Source of the DNA: Cordylochernes scorpioides | Taxonomy: Eukaryota; Arthropoda; Arachnida; Pseudoscorpiones; Chernetidae | Reading direction: 5' to 3' | NCBI GenBank assembly: GCA_030710605.1 | Contig: CP092865.1 | Location: 137,993,120 to 138,057,119, forward strand | Length of the DNA: 64,000 nucleotides | Shown here: in pieces, positions 23,693-35,220 of the stretch | Position numbering within the stretch: position 1 is the first letter of the stretch | Layout of the letters: every line of letters starts with the position of its first letter | Notes under the pieces: model-generated | Seen by the model: the letters and a program-made list of their open reading frames with translations, nothing else | Told to the model about the DNA's origin: nothing | Database searches by the model: none | Program-made: the position numbers and the translations under genes

Positions 23693-23739
23693 TCAACAGG
23701 GGTGGAGCAGCAAGCTTAGGCCTATCACCGTCTGGCGGC

Positions 23740-24023
23740 GCTGCTTGCGAGTTATATCTACAATTCTGCAAATAACTCTAAGGATATTCAAGATATTCAA
23801 GAAATTATTTTTCGAAAACCTTTCCGGGGATATACCTAATAATATCCCAGAATTTCATGGCGATTGGATGTATGGTTTTTGAATAACAGGGTTGTCTAGA
23901 GGGGGGCAGGGAGGACACGTGTTCCCTTGCAGCCAATGAGCGCGCATTCTATCCGTGAGCTTCAGACAAACAGACAAACAGACAAACAAACAGACAGAAT
24001 AAGGCAAATATATAAATAGATAC
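23740..24023 (+). mobile_element. RTE-type element, 3' fragment
   Basis: Shares GGCGCTGCTTGCGAGTTA, TATACCTAATAATATCCC and GGCGATTGGATGTATGG with 48300-48450, followed by a CAGACAAA repeat and an AATAGATA end. It is the 3' half of the same family as 47737-48501; its 5' part is lost in or before the gap. Confidence 0.7.
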
Positions 24024-24052
24024 GTTGGATGTACCCAGTGCTCTTCATCATT

Positions 24053-24259
24053 GATGACATCCTAATACTAAAATAAGGTTGTGAGAATTCTTTAAAATGA
24101 CATACTAACACCAAAAACAAGGTTGTGACAACCTTTTTAAAGATGACATACTAACACTAAAACAAGGTTGTGAAAACTCTTTAAAGATGACATACTAACA
24201 TTAAAACAGGTTGTGAAAACTCCTTAAAGATGACATACTAACACTAAAACAAGGTTGTG
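24053..24259 (+). repeat. Tandem array, about 45-bp unit, five copies
   Basis: Unit ATGACATACTAACACTAAAA plus CAAGGTTGTGAAAACTCTTT and a short linker, with 5-15% divergence between units. Non-coding. Confidence 0.85.
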
Positions 24260-24629
24260 TTAAAAAAAAGAAAAGAAACTGAGTAACTCCTTAAAATTAT
24301 ATATCAACACTAAAACAAAAATTGTAGCCAGAAAAGAAAAACTTGAAAACTCTTTTCAATGAAGAATTCTGGATTCTCAAAAGGAGAATACATATTTGTT
24401 ATTTATCATGACCCAACATAATAATTAATACTGGACTTATTCATATAACTTAGTGCATATAGTTACTGAAATTTAGGCAGACCAGCCCATACCAACTCTC
24501 AGTGCATGTTTTTGTACTATTTACAACTGTTGACCTCTAGGCTAAAACAAATTATCTATTAACACTATTTGATGTAGAGTCAAAATTGTTCTATTGAGGC
24601 AATAGTGCAGTCAACAACTGCTCTTTAAA

Positions 24630-25180
24630 CATTGAGCGCACTTTCTCCTATCGTCTTCCCACCGTCTTCCTACCAACCTTTATCTTCTATTTACAAACTC
24701 TTTATCGACCTTCCTGAATTCCTTCTCTTTCAACATCTTTCCGCATCTTTCTACAATTCTCTCTGTCGATTTTCGACATGTTTCGACTTCTTTCTAATAC
24801 TTCTTTCTTTCAACACCATTTAACACTCTTTTAACACCTTTCTATCTCGATTTCCACCCTTTTCGTCACCTCTCAACTCTTTTCATCGTCTTCAACACTA
24901 TCAACATCTTTCAACACCTTTCCACGCTTTACACCACCTTTCAACACTTTTTTCATCACCTTTCATCATCATTTCAACGCCATTCAACTCTCTTTCATTA
25001 CCTTACACCTTTTTATCACCTTTCTCGCATCTCTCTTCCATCGCTTTCAACACATTTCAACGCTTTTTCATCTTTCAACACTTTCTTTCAACTCCCCTTT
25101 TAACACCTTTCTATCTCAATTTCCACCTTTTTCGTCACCTCTCAACACCTTTCAACATCTTTTCATCCCTCTGGAGTCTC
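24630..25180 (+). repeat. G-poor pyrimidine-rich tract with TTTCAACACC motif
   Basis: For about 550 bp the plus strand is nearly free of G and is built from irregular variants of TTTCAACACC, TTTCATCACC and CTTTCTATCTC. Strand asymmetry is extreme. It is a degenerate satellite or minisatellite; open frames are compositional. Confidence 0.7.
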
Positions 25181-26834
25181 CTCGAAACCCGTCATCGGGA
25201 ACAAATCCCAATATTACTCTAGTCTACTTTGATATCTCGGGAGTCCTTTCTGGGAATCTGCTCCTCCCCTGTCACTTCTTATCAAAGCTGACGACCTACC
25301 CTTCTATTTGCATGCATGAAATTTCCTCCTATTCTGTCTCCCCTTTGTCTCTCCCCCTTTCAAGAGATAAGCTTATCTAGGCGGTCTTAGAGATCCTGTC
25401 TAGACTGGTCTAAACACTTTACTGTTGTTATTGGGAGTTTGACAAGTCACTCTTCTTTAGTACTGTTTCCCACCAAATGGGATAGGGCAACTTTATCATG
25501 GAAATTAGAGATATATATGTACAAAAGTCGGCTGTCCTACAACTTTGCGAAACAATATCCCCTTCAAGAAATTATGCAAGCTTTTCACAGAATTGTAGTT
25601 TCTAGATGCTAACTATAACTTGGTATGATCTTATAAATATTGTACTCTGGTTGAATCAGACTATGCAATTCCTCTCGTCCCAAAGGGAAGTTCTTAACAT
25701 TGTTGACAACTCTTAACTCACAGGGTAGTAGCTTATAGAATTAAGTCGTTTATCTAAGACATGTTCATGCGGATGAATGGAGCCCTTCTAGTAGGTCATA
25801 AGTGTTCATCTGGTAACAGTTGATCTAGGTAAATTTGTTGTCATGCGTCTTTACTTTATGCAACAGGAGATGCCGCTCCAAAGGACCTTAACATTAGGGT
25901 CAAAACTCGTTGCTCCTTTCAGAATGAAGTGGTTGTCAAAAACATTGATGTGGAAGGAATCGTACATTTGACCAGTGTACATCGTTGAATATAGACCATG
26001 CCGTCACTCTCATCGTCACCCAGATACTTTAGGGTGATACTTGGTCTATTGGCTGTTACACGCGAATCCCGTCCGGCATTCAATAAGATATCAATGGTGA
26101 TCTTTGTCACGTCCAGGAGGCCATCCCTTATGCGACCAAATCAACTTTCTCCCGACTTATAATACCGTCTCATCGCGGTAATTGAAATTAACTGGAACCA
26201 AGTAGGAATCTTAATCTTGTATCTTCGTTTATTTTATTAGTTCAGCTGTCTTCTCCATTTCTTCTTAATACACTGGCCTGACACACTACACCTCTCCTAA
26301 TCAGCAGCAACTTCAATCAATCCCAATGAGAAGGCCACTTTAAGGCGTCAGTTTCTTGTTAAACTCATGCATGGTTCCCAAAAAAAAAAAAAAAAAAACT
26401 TATATATACCACAGTGGTATCTGCTTCCACTGGCATTGGTATCCAATATGGGATCTTTCTATCTTATTTATTCAACTGTTATTGGTTGGATTACTGTAAT
26501 CCTTTTTCATCATTACTCCTAGACCCCCGCGCAAACATTGTCTTTGACGTGACTAATTCCTTAAAGTTCTGCCTTTTTGAACACTCTGTTAGTTAGAATT
26601 GTCTTAATTAATCACTGGAGTTATCTGCGATGAGTGGATTGGGCCTCCTTACCTAGATCTCCACTCTAACTCCAGGATCTAGACTGCCCAGACCTTTTAC
26701 GAAAAAAAAAACTATATCTAAATACTATTGTCATGGGAAGAAACCACATATCTGATTCACGAGCATAATCGAAGCTTGCCTCTATAAAACAAGATAATTA
26801 TAAGAAATCTGAAATTTTATATATTGAATCAGCA
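25181..26834. other. Spacer DNA of mixed composition, no assigned gene
   Basis: Base composition is closer to even than in the surrounding AT-rich DNA. A minus-strand open stretch at 25919-26140 reads plausibly as protein (TKITIDILLNAGRDSR..., KYLGDDESDG) but has no recognisable family, start or splice context. Otherwise nothing supportable. Confidence 0.4.
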
Positions 26835-27420
26835 CTATTGGAATATTTAAACAAGGTAAAATCCTCTGGAGTAACTTGGTAAAGAAAACATTCAAGACAA
26901 AGAGGATGAGTTTCTTTTTATGAACATGCGTTCGAGCTTTCGGGCATAATGTCGCCCTTCAACAGGAATAAAACTACACATAGAATCAAGATACGTCTAT
27001 ATATATACAGGTGATTAGCATAAACAAGAAAACTATTATTTTTAGAGAGATAAAATTTAAGTTTTATGTATGATATACAAAACAGGAATCATGAGGGGCG
27101 TGGAGCCCGTAAGCTTGCAGCCCGTGCATTTCAATAAAAAAATTCTCTCTTCGTTTTATAACTATTTACAATACAAAACAGGTAATAGGAGAAATGTAAT
27201 TATGTTAATATATGGTTTAATCTACTAGTAAAGAATCTATAGGTTGTTGTGTGAACAGCTTATGTAAATATTTCATTATAAAGTTCCGGAATCTCAATGT
27301 GCCTATTGATGCTATTATATTTCAGAGATAGCAGCGCCTCTACAACCAATCTTTTATATTTATGCTGAATGTTAGAAAAATGCGAACGGGGTTCTATTGT
27401 ATTAAAAGTATGTCCTGTGT

Positions 27421-27624
27421 TTGAAGTATGACCCTAGATCCCTCAGAGCCCAGCACATTTCAAACACAGGACATACTTTTAATACACTAGAACCCCGTTC
27501 GCATTTTTCTAACATTCAGCATAAATATAAAAGATTGGTTGTAGAGGCGCTGCTATCTCTGAAATATAATAGCATCAATAGGCACATTGAGATTCCGGAA
27601 CTTTATAATGAAATATTTACATAA
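27421..27624 (+). pseudogene. PLE GIY-YIG endonuclease C-terminal fragment
   Basis: About 60 residues with SLRAQHISNTGHTFNTLE and VVEALLSLKYNSINRHIE, matching the C-terminal half of the PLE GIY-YIG endonuclease (H...TGH-x-F, then EAL-x-I...INR). It is truncated at the 5' side by the hairpin loop; the RT domain is absent. The opposite arm encodes the same fragment on the minus strand (about 27263-27445). Confidence 0.7.
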
Positions 27625-27918
27625 GCTGTTCACACAACAACCTATAGATTCTTTACTAGTAGATTAAACCATATATTAACATAATTACATTTCTCCTATT
27701 ACCTGTTTTGTATTGTAAATAGTTATAAAACGAAGAGAGAAATTTTTTATTGAAATGCACGGGCTGCAAGCTTACGGGCTCCACGCCCCTCATGATTCCT
27801 GTTTTGTATATCATACATAAAACTTAAATTTTATCTCTCTAAAAATAATAGTTTTCTTGTTTATGCTAATCACCTGTATATATATAGACGTATCTTGATT
27901 CTATGTGTAGTTTTATTC

Positions 27919-27950
27919 CTGTTGAAGGGCGACATTATGCCCGAAAGCTC
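27919..27950 (+). ncRNA. PLE terminal hammerhead-like motif (and mirror 26934-26965)
   Basis: CTGTTGA, A, stem GGGC, loop GACATTAT, stem GCCC, GAAAGCTC. Flanks TTC/GAA can form helix I and AGCT can self-pair as helix III in a dimer. Core position 6 is U, which would weaken or abolish cleavage in a canonical hammerhead. Confidence 0.45.
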
Positions 27951-28339
27951 GAACGCATGTTCATAAAAAGAAACTCATCCTCTTTGTCTTGAATGTTTTC
28001 TTTACCAAACTATTGGAATATCTCTCTCGTTTTCTCTAAGGGAAGTGGGTTTTATTAAAAGGAGATTCCTAAACCCATACCATCAGAATACCATGACTTT
28101 TGTTGATATATATTCTCTTACATTTGCCTTGACAAAGCAATCCCTTTCCCGTTAGTAAAGAAAATGCTAAATATACACGGGCTTAAATTCGTATCTGATC
28201 AGACCTTCTGCTGGTAATTATTTATTGTAATTAGGTGCTGATAATGATGTCTTTATTCGTCCTCATTCTAGGAAAGGTGCTTCAGGGAAGTGGACAGAAT
28301 CGTTGGAAATTTCATTTAAAAAAAAAAGGTAAATTCTTA

Positions 28340-29200
28340 ATTAAGACATATTCAATTTTATCGTGACTGTACCGTCACGTAAACAACTACTGTAAATTAT
28401 GTCATAACGGGATAAAAGATGATGAAATTCAACGCTTTAAAGAAGCAAAAACATTTTTTTTTGCTATGCTATCATATCTGTATAGTAAAGAAAATTAATA
28501 GAAAGTATGCTTGGAATTTTACCGCGACTGTACCGCCACGCAAACGACTATTGTAAATCATACCATATCGGGATAAAAGGATGACAAATTCAACGTTTCA
28601 AAGAAGCAAAACAAACTATTACTATGCAATTATAAAAATTAATAAAAATACGCTCGTATAAATGTCAGGGGTTAAATCTTAAAAAAAAATGCACATTCAC
28701 TAAAGTTAGCAAAATAAATAACCAAAATACTGTTGTATTTCGTGGACACTACCGGGAATTTATACTAACTGTTATATATAAAAAAATGATCATTACATAA
28801 AATAAACTAAGAAAGAGGTTTATGGGAAAGCATGACTAAACGCGTTCCTTGATCCGCCATGTTGGAATTTTACCGTGGTTGTACCGACATGTAAGCAACT
28901 ATTGTAAATTATACCATATCGGGATAAAAAGGATGGCAAATTCAACGTTTCAAAGAAGCAAAACAAACTATTACTATGCAATCATAAAAATTAATAAAAA
29001 TACGCTCGTATAAATGTCAGGGGTTAAATCTTAAAAAAAAAATGCACATTCACTAAAGTTAGCAAAATAAATAACCAAAATACTGTTGTATTTCGTGGAC
29101 ACTGCCGGGAATTTATACTAACTGTTATATATAAAAAATGATCATTACATAAAATAAACTAAGAAAGAGGCTTATGGGAAAGCATGACTAAACGCGTCTA
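28340..29200 (+). repeat. Three tandem copies of a segment of about 350 bp
   Basis: Units begin TTTTACCGYGACTGTACCG and include CATATCGGGATAAAAGGATG and TGTCAGGGGTTAAATC; full copies start at about 28512 and 28864, with a partial first copy at 28345. They are non-coding and may be the leader of the minus-strand LTR element whose primer-binding site is at 35688. Confidence 0.75.
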
Positions 29201-30150
29201 CAATTGAAAATCGAAGCGGACACTTAAGTCTGAACATTACATTCGTATAAGGACATAAAAATAAAAAAGTAAACAATTGAACTATCACAAAAGAGAAACT
29301 TATGCTTAAATATGGCTAGCGAAATTGCGTCTATCTTAATAAAATCTAAATATTCTCAAGATAATATAAAAGATAAGAGAAATAAACAATCGTACTATCA
29401 AGTAAAGAAAAATATCAGTATGCTATTAAACCTGTCGGATGAAATCACTTAGTAAAAATTAAAAAAATAATTGGGAACATATATAAAATAAAATAAATCG
29501 CATGACATATGCACATTTTTCTTTTAAATTAGATAAGAAAATAAAGGCTTCAAATTTTTATATTTATATTGATAACGCTAAATATCGTAAAGATAAGAGA
29601 GGACTAAGAGTACAATGGCGTTAACAAAATTCAAAATATCTTCAGACTTATCGAGCGGAATCATTTTGGTAGATAAAAGAAAATAATTAAAAAATAAAAA
29701 ATTATTAAACCTTGATATATAATTTTAAAAAATCGTATTGATTTTACAATTTAAAAGATAATGGTGAAAAAGTAAATGAAGATGGAATATTCAAGAGGGG
29801 AAGTCTTTCCGCAAGGGCGGGAAGAGGTAGCAAAAACCGACCTTTTCAATTCAGATGCTGGCAGTCAACTGAGCCCTTAGTTGTTTTCTCCTTCCCGCCT
29901 ATATTGTTCACATGTGTTTTACATGTGTGGTTCCCAGAATACCTCTATTTCCACCCCCCTTGCACACGTGTTCCCCTCTTCACATATGTCCCTGAAGGGG
30001 GGGGAAAGGTTCTAAATTTGGAGCTTGCGGGAAATTCTCAGGTTTTGAGAAAGGCATTGTTTTTAGGCCTAAGTTCGCGTCCTAATACTTTTTAGGAACC
30101 CCATATAAATAAAAAATTAATATTCAGAAAATAGACTAAAGCATGAGTTT
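29200..30150. other. AT-rich stretch, no gene recognised
   Basis: No support for coding. A GC-richer patch at 29810-30090 includes a run of nine G and no recognisable domain. Confidence 0.5.
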
Positions 30151-30369
30151 TTCACTCGTGAAACATTGTTTTGATCCAATCCTCGCTTTAAAACATGAAA
30201 TACACTAAAATGAACAAATTAGACATTAAACATTTTTTTTGAAAATTATACGTATATTTTGGATATTAAACAAAGCTCGCCTTAAAACATGAAAATACAC
30301 TAAAATGGACAAATTAGACATTAAACATCTTTTGAAAAAATTATACGTATAGTATATTTTGGATATTAA
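30150..30369 (+). repeat. Tandem repeat split by a TTAA insertion (left part)
   Basis: Two units of about 107 bp (CTCGCCTTAAAACATGAAAA ... ATACGTATATTTTGGATATT). The same units resume at 35052-35215. The junction GGATA|TTAA|ACAAA would be continuous without 30370-35051. Confidence 0.8.
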
Positions 30370-30689
30370 CCCGGCAGCGGTCGCGCCCTCTTTTATACCT
30401 TGAAAGGTCGCGGTGGGTAAAATTTACCCACACTTTTAAAAACCTAAATAAATCAAATATTATTTTCAATATTTTTATTGTTTTCTATGTTAGAATAATG
30501 ATTTGTCTATTAAATAACTTTACATAAAATCCTGAGATATTAAAATCATATTTTATTTATTTTATTAATAACAAATCAAAATATCAAATATTTATGATAT
30601 ATTTGACTATTTTATGAAAATAAAAATATATATTGAAGATAGATTATAAAATATGAATTTGTATGAAAGTTATCACTTCCTTTCATAGA

Positions 30690-32385
30690 AATTAGGACTT
30701 GTTTCGTCCTTTATGACATTCTTTACAAATTATTACAGAGTGTTCCTTACACTAAAAAGCAAAACAGTACTGGCAATGTTGAATAGTTTTTCTGTCCTTT
30801 TTTCTTTCTGGCATTTCTTGCATCGATGTCTTTCTCCTATTTTTGGCTTTTTAGATGGACCAGGCTCTAACAAATTAAAAATATCGGATGCCTTTTCCTT
30901 TATTTCACATGGCATTCTTCCGCTTACTGTGCGAACTTTGACCATCTCTTCAATGAGATCTAAGGATAAGGATTTCAAAAAATGACGTCTTGATTTAACT
31001 TTTGATGCGTTGCCATTTGCAAAATGAATCATCTGGAAATTTATTGCCCCAATATTTAAAAGTGAATAAAAATAACCATGGGCCATCTTCTTGAATTTCT
31101 AGCACAGTTATATGTAGCTGTCATTTCGTCCATCATATCTACACCACCCTTTGTCATATTATAAAACATTATCATCTCTGGCTTTTTCAATTCTCCCGTT
31201 GAATCATCTATATTTGCATCGTGGTGCAGAGTGGAAAGCATAAGTACAACTTTATTCTCTTTAGGTTTGTATGAAAGAAGTGTCGTTTCATTTTGAAAGC
31301 CAAAAACACTAGTGTGTACATTTCTACCTCTGCTGATGACAAACTCTGAGGGGATTTCCTTTTTATTTCTTTTTAAGGTACCAACAATTGTTAGTCTATA
31401 TTGTTGTAAAAGTTTTAGAGCTAAAGAATAACTGGTGAACCAGTTATCCATTGTTACATTGCGGCCAGTTCCCTTGATTGGCTCACACAATCGTTCCACA
31501 ACGTCACTTGGACTGTTGCTGACATTGTAAGGATCTTCAGAGTTTTTTCCAGAATAAATCTCCAAGTTACAAGTATAAAACATTTTTAAATCCACGAGAG
31601 CAAATAATTTTATTCCATATTTATTGTGTTTACTCGGAATATACTGCCTGAAATTGCATTTCTCTCTGAAAGCGTCAAGCTTTTCATCCACCGTTATATA
31701 TTCCGAAGGAGAATAATGCTTTTGGCAATTTTTTACAAAAGTATCAAGAATCAATCTCACAGCTGCTAATTTATCTTGACGAAGTCTTTCACTTCTTGTA
31801 GCTTTGTCATCAAAACGAATTACTCTGAGAAGAAATCGAAATCTGTTTTCAGACATAGCTATTCTACACAATTCAAATCCAGTACTATCTCTTGCCCATG
31901 CATCATCTGTATTCAATTTATTCGCTTTCATGACCCTAAGAAATTAAATATTTCCCAATAAAGCTTTAATTTCATGTAGGGTTGTCAAATTAGCATCTCT
32001 TTCTCTGCTATAGAGTTCTGCTGAATATTCCTAATGTAAATGTTAGTATTTGTAACTATGCATTCAAGTATATTGTCATCTATAAAGAGATTCCAACAAT
32101 CTAATATCGATTTAGCTTTTTTTTGCTTCACCCTTTACCCCTGGTAGATGGGTGATAATATTTTCACTGCGAGTTCGAACATTTTTTGGGGGAAGAGCTT
32201 TCTTCCATTTAGTCTTTTGGTCCTTTCCTATATAGTATTTGAAGCTTGGATCCTCATTGTTTTCTTCTTCTGATAATGTTCAGTGTCTGTACTCCTCTCT
32301 TCTATATGATCATCAGTTTCTGATTCCTCAGCATCGGGATTTGGAATATTATTATCATCACGAAGAAAATCAGCATTTGAAAGCA
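30690..32385 (-). pseudogene. piggyBac-type transposase, degraded
   Basis: Minus-strand remnants in order: acidic N-terminus (MLSNADFLRDD, near 32385), a KWKKALPPKN region, then a long intact piece (31056-31931) with the three catalytic aspartates in ITVDEKLDAF, TMDNWFTSYS and TKGGVDMMDEM. A frame-shifted C-terminal piece (30733-31086) leads into a cysteine-rich end (RHRCKKCQKE ... KECHKGRNKS). Several stops and frameshifts separate the parts. Family: PGBD DDE transposases that integrate at TTAA. Not functional. Confidence 0.88.
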
Positions 32386-32807
32386 TTTTATGTAAAATAA
32401 TGTAAAAAGAGGAAATAAAATATAAATCCTACCTTATTGTTGGAAGAGAGAATAGATTGTATTATTGCACTTGGGGCAGCAAAACCAAACAACAAGAAGC
32501 CAGAAAGTAACTCGAAACTTAATTACGCAAACCAAAACCAAAAGCGTTAAAAGGTCGCGCTGGGTAAAAATTACCCAATGACGAGAACTCAAAAGGTCGC
32601 ACTGGGTAAAATTGACCCAAACATGCTAATAAAATGAATATATGTCATAAAATATTAAAATTATAGGTTTATTATAATAATCTTTAGATAGATTTAAAAA
32701 GGTACTGTGGGGGCCAGCTGGATGCAGCACCCAGCCGCCAGCTTCTCGCAATATATTTGTCTATCAAATTCTTCAAGCACCTGCTTGAGGCACGTTAATT
32801 TACAATT

Positions 32808-34360
32808 TTGACTGATCACAAACCTTTAATTTACGCATTCAAACAAAAAAATGAGAAAGCTTCTCCTAGACAATTAAGACATCTTCAATACATCTCCCAA
32901 TTCACTACTGACATCAAGTACATAAAAGGTACTGACAACATAGTCGTCGATGCTCTTTCCAGAGTTGATGCTATCACAACTATCGACTATGAAGAGATCG
33001 CCAAAGAACAAACTGGTGATTCAGAACTACAAAACCTGATATCAAAGAATACTTCTCTAAAATTTAAGCAATGCCCACTACAATCAGGCAATTTGTTATG
33101 GTGTGACGTGTCTACCAATAATATTAGACCATTCATTCCAATTAAATTCCGAATGATGGTTTTTAGGAACTTCCACGAACTCTCACACCCAGGCTTCAAA
33201 GCCACTACTAAACAATTAACATCAAGATTTATATGGGCCAATATGGATAAAGACATTAGGAAATGGGCTCAAGCTTGTGTCAACTGCCAAAAGTGCAAGG
33301 TGTCGATACACACAAAATCAGAAAGAGGCAAATATCAAGAAGTGGATGAAAGATTTAGTGTTGTCCACATCGATCTAATTGGTCCTTTACCTCCATCGAA
33401 TGGTAACATCTACTGCCTGACCTGCATCGACAGGTACACCAGCTGGATGGAAGTTGTTCCGCTACCAGATATGAAGTCTGAAACGGTAGCGAGAGCGTTC
33501 TACGAAAACTGGATTGTTAGATTTGGAGCACCGCATACAGTGATATCAGACCAAGGAAAGCAGTTTACTTCTCAACTTTTCAAAGATTTAACAACGCTGT
33601 GTGGTATCAAACTTCGCCATTCCACGGCGTACCACCCTCAGTGTAACGGGAAGATTGAAAGGCTCCATAGAACCATTTAAACTGCCATTCGTGCCCACAA
33701 TAATATTAAGTGGACAGAAACGCTGCCAACAGTTCTCCTAGGCTTGCGTGCTGTGTGTGTGTGTGTGTGTGTGTTGCTATCAACAAAGATAACAACCATT
33801 CTTTGTCTCAGATGGTATATGGCAAAACCATCAGACTGCCTGGCGAATTCTTTGATGATTCTAAACATCACCTGCATGCGGAAGAATTTGTTCAACAGCT
33901 TCAAAAGCAAATGGAATTGCTCAAACCCTTAAATGAAAAACATCATTCGAAGACTAAAGTATTTGTTCATAAAGATCTGAAAACATGTTCACATGTATTT
34001 ATCAGGACAGATCGAGTGAAGAAACCTCTGGAACCACCATATGAGGGACCCTTCCCAGTCCTTGAAAGAACAGACAAGTATTTCACATTCAAAGTGAAAG
34101 GAAAAAATGTTACCACATCGATTGACCGATTGCGACCTGCATACTTACTGGCAGATTCGGACAATATAACTGCAGAACACCCTACTGCAACAAGACCCAT
34201 CGTGTCGGGAGCGCTGCCTTCTACATCGTCCCAACAGAATCCTGACCCACCAGATGTGGAGAAGTACACAGAATTCCAAGGAACAGGATCAGCACCAGAC
34301 CTGACTAGGACAAGATCGGGGAGAATAATCAAGAAACCCGTGAGATTTAAGGAGCAATAG
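32808..34360 (+). pseudogene. Gypsy pol fragment: RNase H end, integrase, C-terminal domain
   Basis: Starts within RNase H (TDHKPLIYAF, DNIVVDALSRV), then the integrase zinc domain (HELSHPG ... CVNCQKCK) and the DDE core (VHIDLIGPLP, VISDQGKQF, CNGKIERLHR). A stop at 33678-33680 falls where LHRT(L)K is expected. A GT microsatellite at 33746-33774 then shifts the frame, after which the integrase tail continues (QMVYGKTIRLPGEFF, PPYEGPFPVLER) to TAG at 34360. No LTR follows; instead an oppositely oriented gag starts 14 bases away. Confidence 0.88.
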
Positions 34361-34373
34361 ACTATATTTATCC

Positions 34374-34685
34374 TTATTTTATTTTCTTGCCTATATGTCT
34401 CAACTCTTCACTTTCTCTGAACAATTCAAGTAGTCGTGATTTACATTCAGAGTACTTGTTGTCGCTTTTGCTATTAATTATGTCCCAAATGTTTTCTATA
34501 TATTTAGGTTCTAATTGGGAGATCAAATAATTAAATTTAGTGTCTTCCTGAATAATTCCACCTATTTTGAACTGTGCTTCTACCTGGAAGAACCATATTT
34601 TAGGTTTTTCAACCCAAAAAGGCGGTATTTTAACACTAACTTTGCATATTTCTGAGGTATCGCTAGTCTTATTTTCTGTTTCCAT
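34374..34685 (-). pseudogene. Gypsy gag, N-terminal fragment
   Basis: 103 residues starting at ATG 34685, with the capsid-start pattern KIPPFWVEKPKIWFFQVEAQF and TKFNYLISQLEPKYIENIWD, typical of Mag-like Gypsy gag. It stops where gag would continue. Upstream on the minus strand an LTR-like end with ACACTACA and a TGGTGAGCCGGACGTGATT primer-binding-like site lies at about 34895-34913. Its tail-to-tail position with the pol piece implies an internal inversion. Confidence 0.8.
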
Positions 34686-35051
34686 TTAACGTAAATTTAA
34701 ATTCGACACAACAGCTTAGAAATAAAGTAAAAAATAAAAATATTGAGATAAAATAATAAGGAAGATAATATAAAAACTTATCTTGGTCTTGAGATGATAT
34801 CCCGATATCCTGGATGATGCTTCTTTTCAAGCTTGAATCACTTTTTGCATTTCTTTATCTCTTGAAATCTTCGTATGCTTTTTCTTTTCAATCACGTCCG
34901 GCTCACCAATGTAGTGTGTCGATTTACTGGTCCAGCGATGGCTCAGAAAGTTTCTCAAGTTAGTGTTTTATTGAAGTTTCTTGTTAACACTACATTCACA
35001 TGGGAAGACAAAGAGGACCAGATGTGCATTCCGGGGTGTTGTCCTTACGGG

Positions 35052-35220
35052 TTAAACAAAACTCGCTTTAAAACATGAAAATACACTAAAATGGACAAAT
35101 TAGACATTAAACATCTTTTGAAAATTATACGTATATTTTGGATATTAAACAAAGCTCGCTTTAAAACATGAAATACACTAAAATGGACCAAATTTGACAT
35201 TAAACTTCTTTGTGAATAAA
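35052..35220 (+). repeat. Tandem repeat split by a TTAA insertion (right part)
   Basis: Continuation of the 107-bp units from 30150-30369 (CTCGCTTTAAAACATG, ATACGTATATTTTGGATATT). Confidence 0.8.

Larger units (their letters stand above)
26876..28008. mobile_element. Back-to-back Penelope-like element dimer (1.1-kb hairpin)
   Basis: Two inverted arms of 549 bp (26876-27424 and 27460-28008) around a 35-nt loop. Each arm is a 5'-truncated PLE 3' end: a GIY-YIG endonuclease tail, a 3' UTR, and a terminal hammerhead-like motif. A 12-bp duplication CTATTGGAATAT flanks the unit (26835-26846, 28010-28021), with 29 extra bases on the left. Inverted 5'-truncated pairs are a known outcome of PLE insertion. 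The few arm mismatches mean it is recent. Confidence 0.85.
30370..35051. mobile_element. TTAA-bounded composite insertion (piggyBac with Gypsy pieces)
   Basis: TTAA at 30366-30369 and at 35052-35055 flank the interval, and the host tandem repeat is restored when it is removed. The left end CCCGGCAGCGGTCGCGCCC suits piggyBac; the right end, read inward, is CCCGTAAGGACAACACC and shares only CCCG, so the true right terminus may have been lost or replaced by the Gypsy pieces. The subterminal GGTCGCGSTGGGTAAAA motif recurs at about 30405, 32553 and 32593. Confidence 0.55.

Noticed and set aside
24053..24259. Regularly spaced repeat resembling a CRISPR array
   Set aside because: Units are contiguous without unique spacers, in a eukaryotic context with no cas genes; it is a plain tandem repeat.
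24632..24823. Small open frame in the pyrimidine-rich tract
   Set aside because: Composition without stops (no TGA/TAG because G is almost absent); the Ser/Phe/Leu-rich product is an artefact.
25919..26110. Minus-strand 63-residue frame
   Set aside because: Reads plausibly but has no family resemblance, splice context or neighbour support; left unannotated as a gene.
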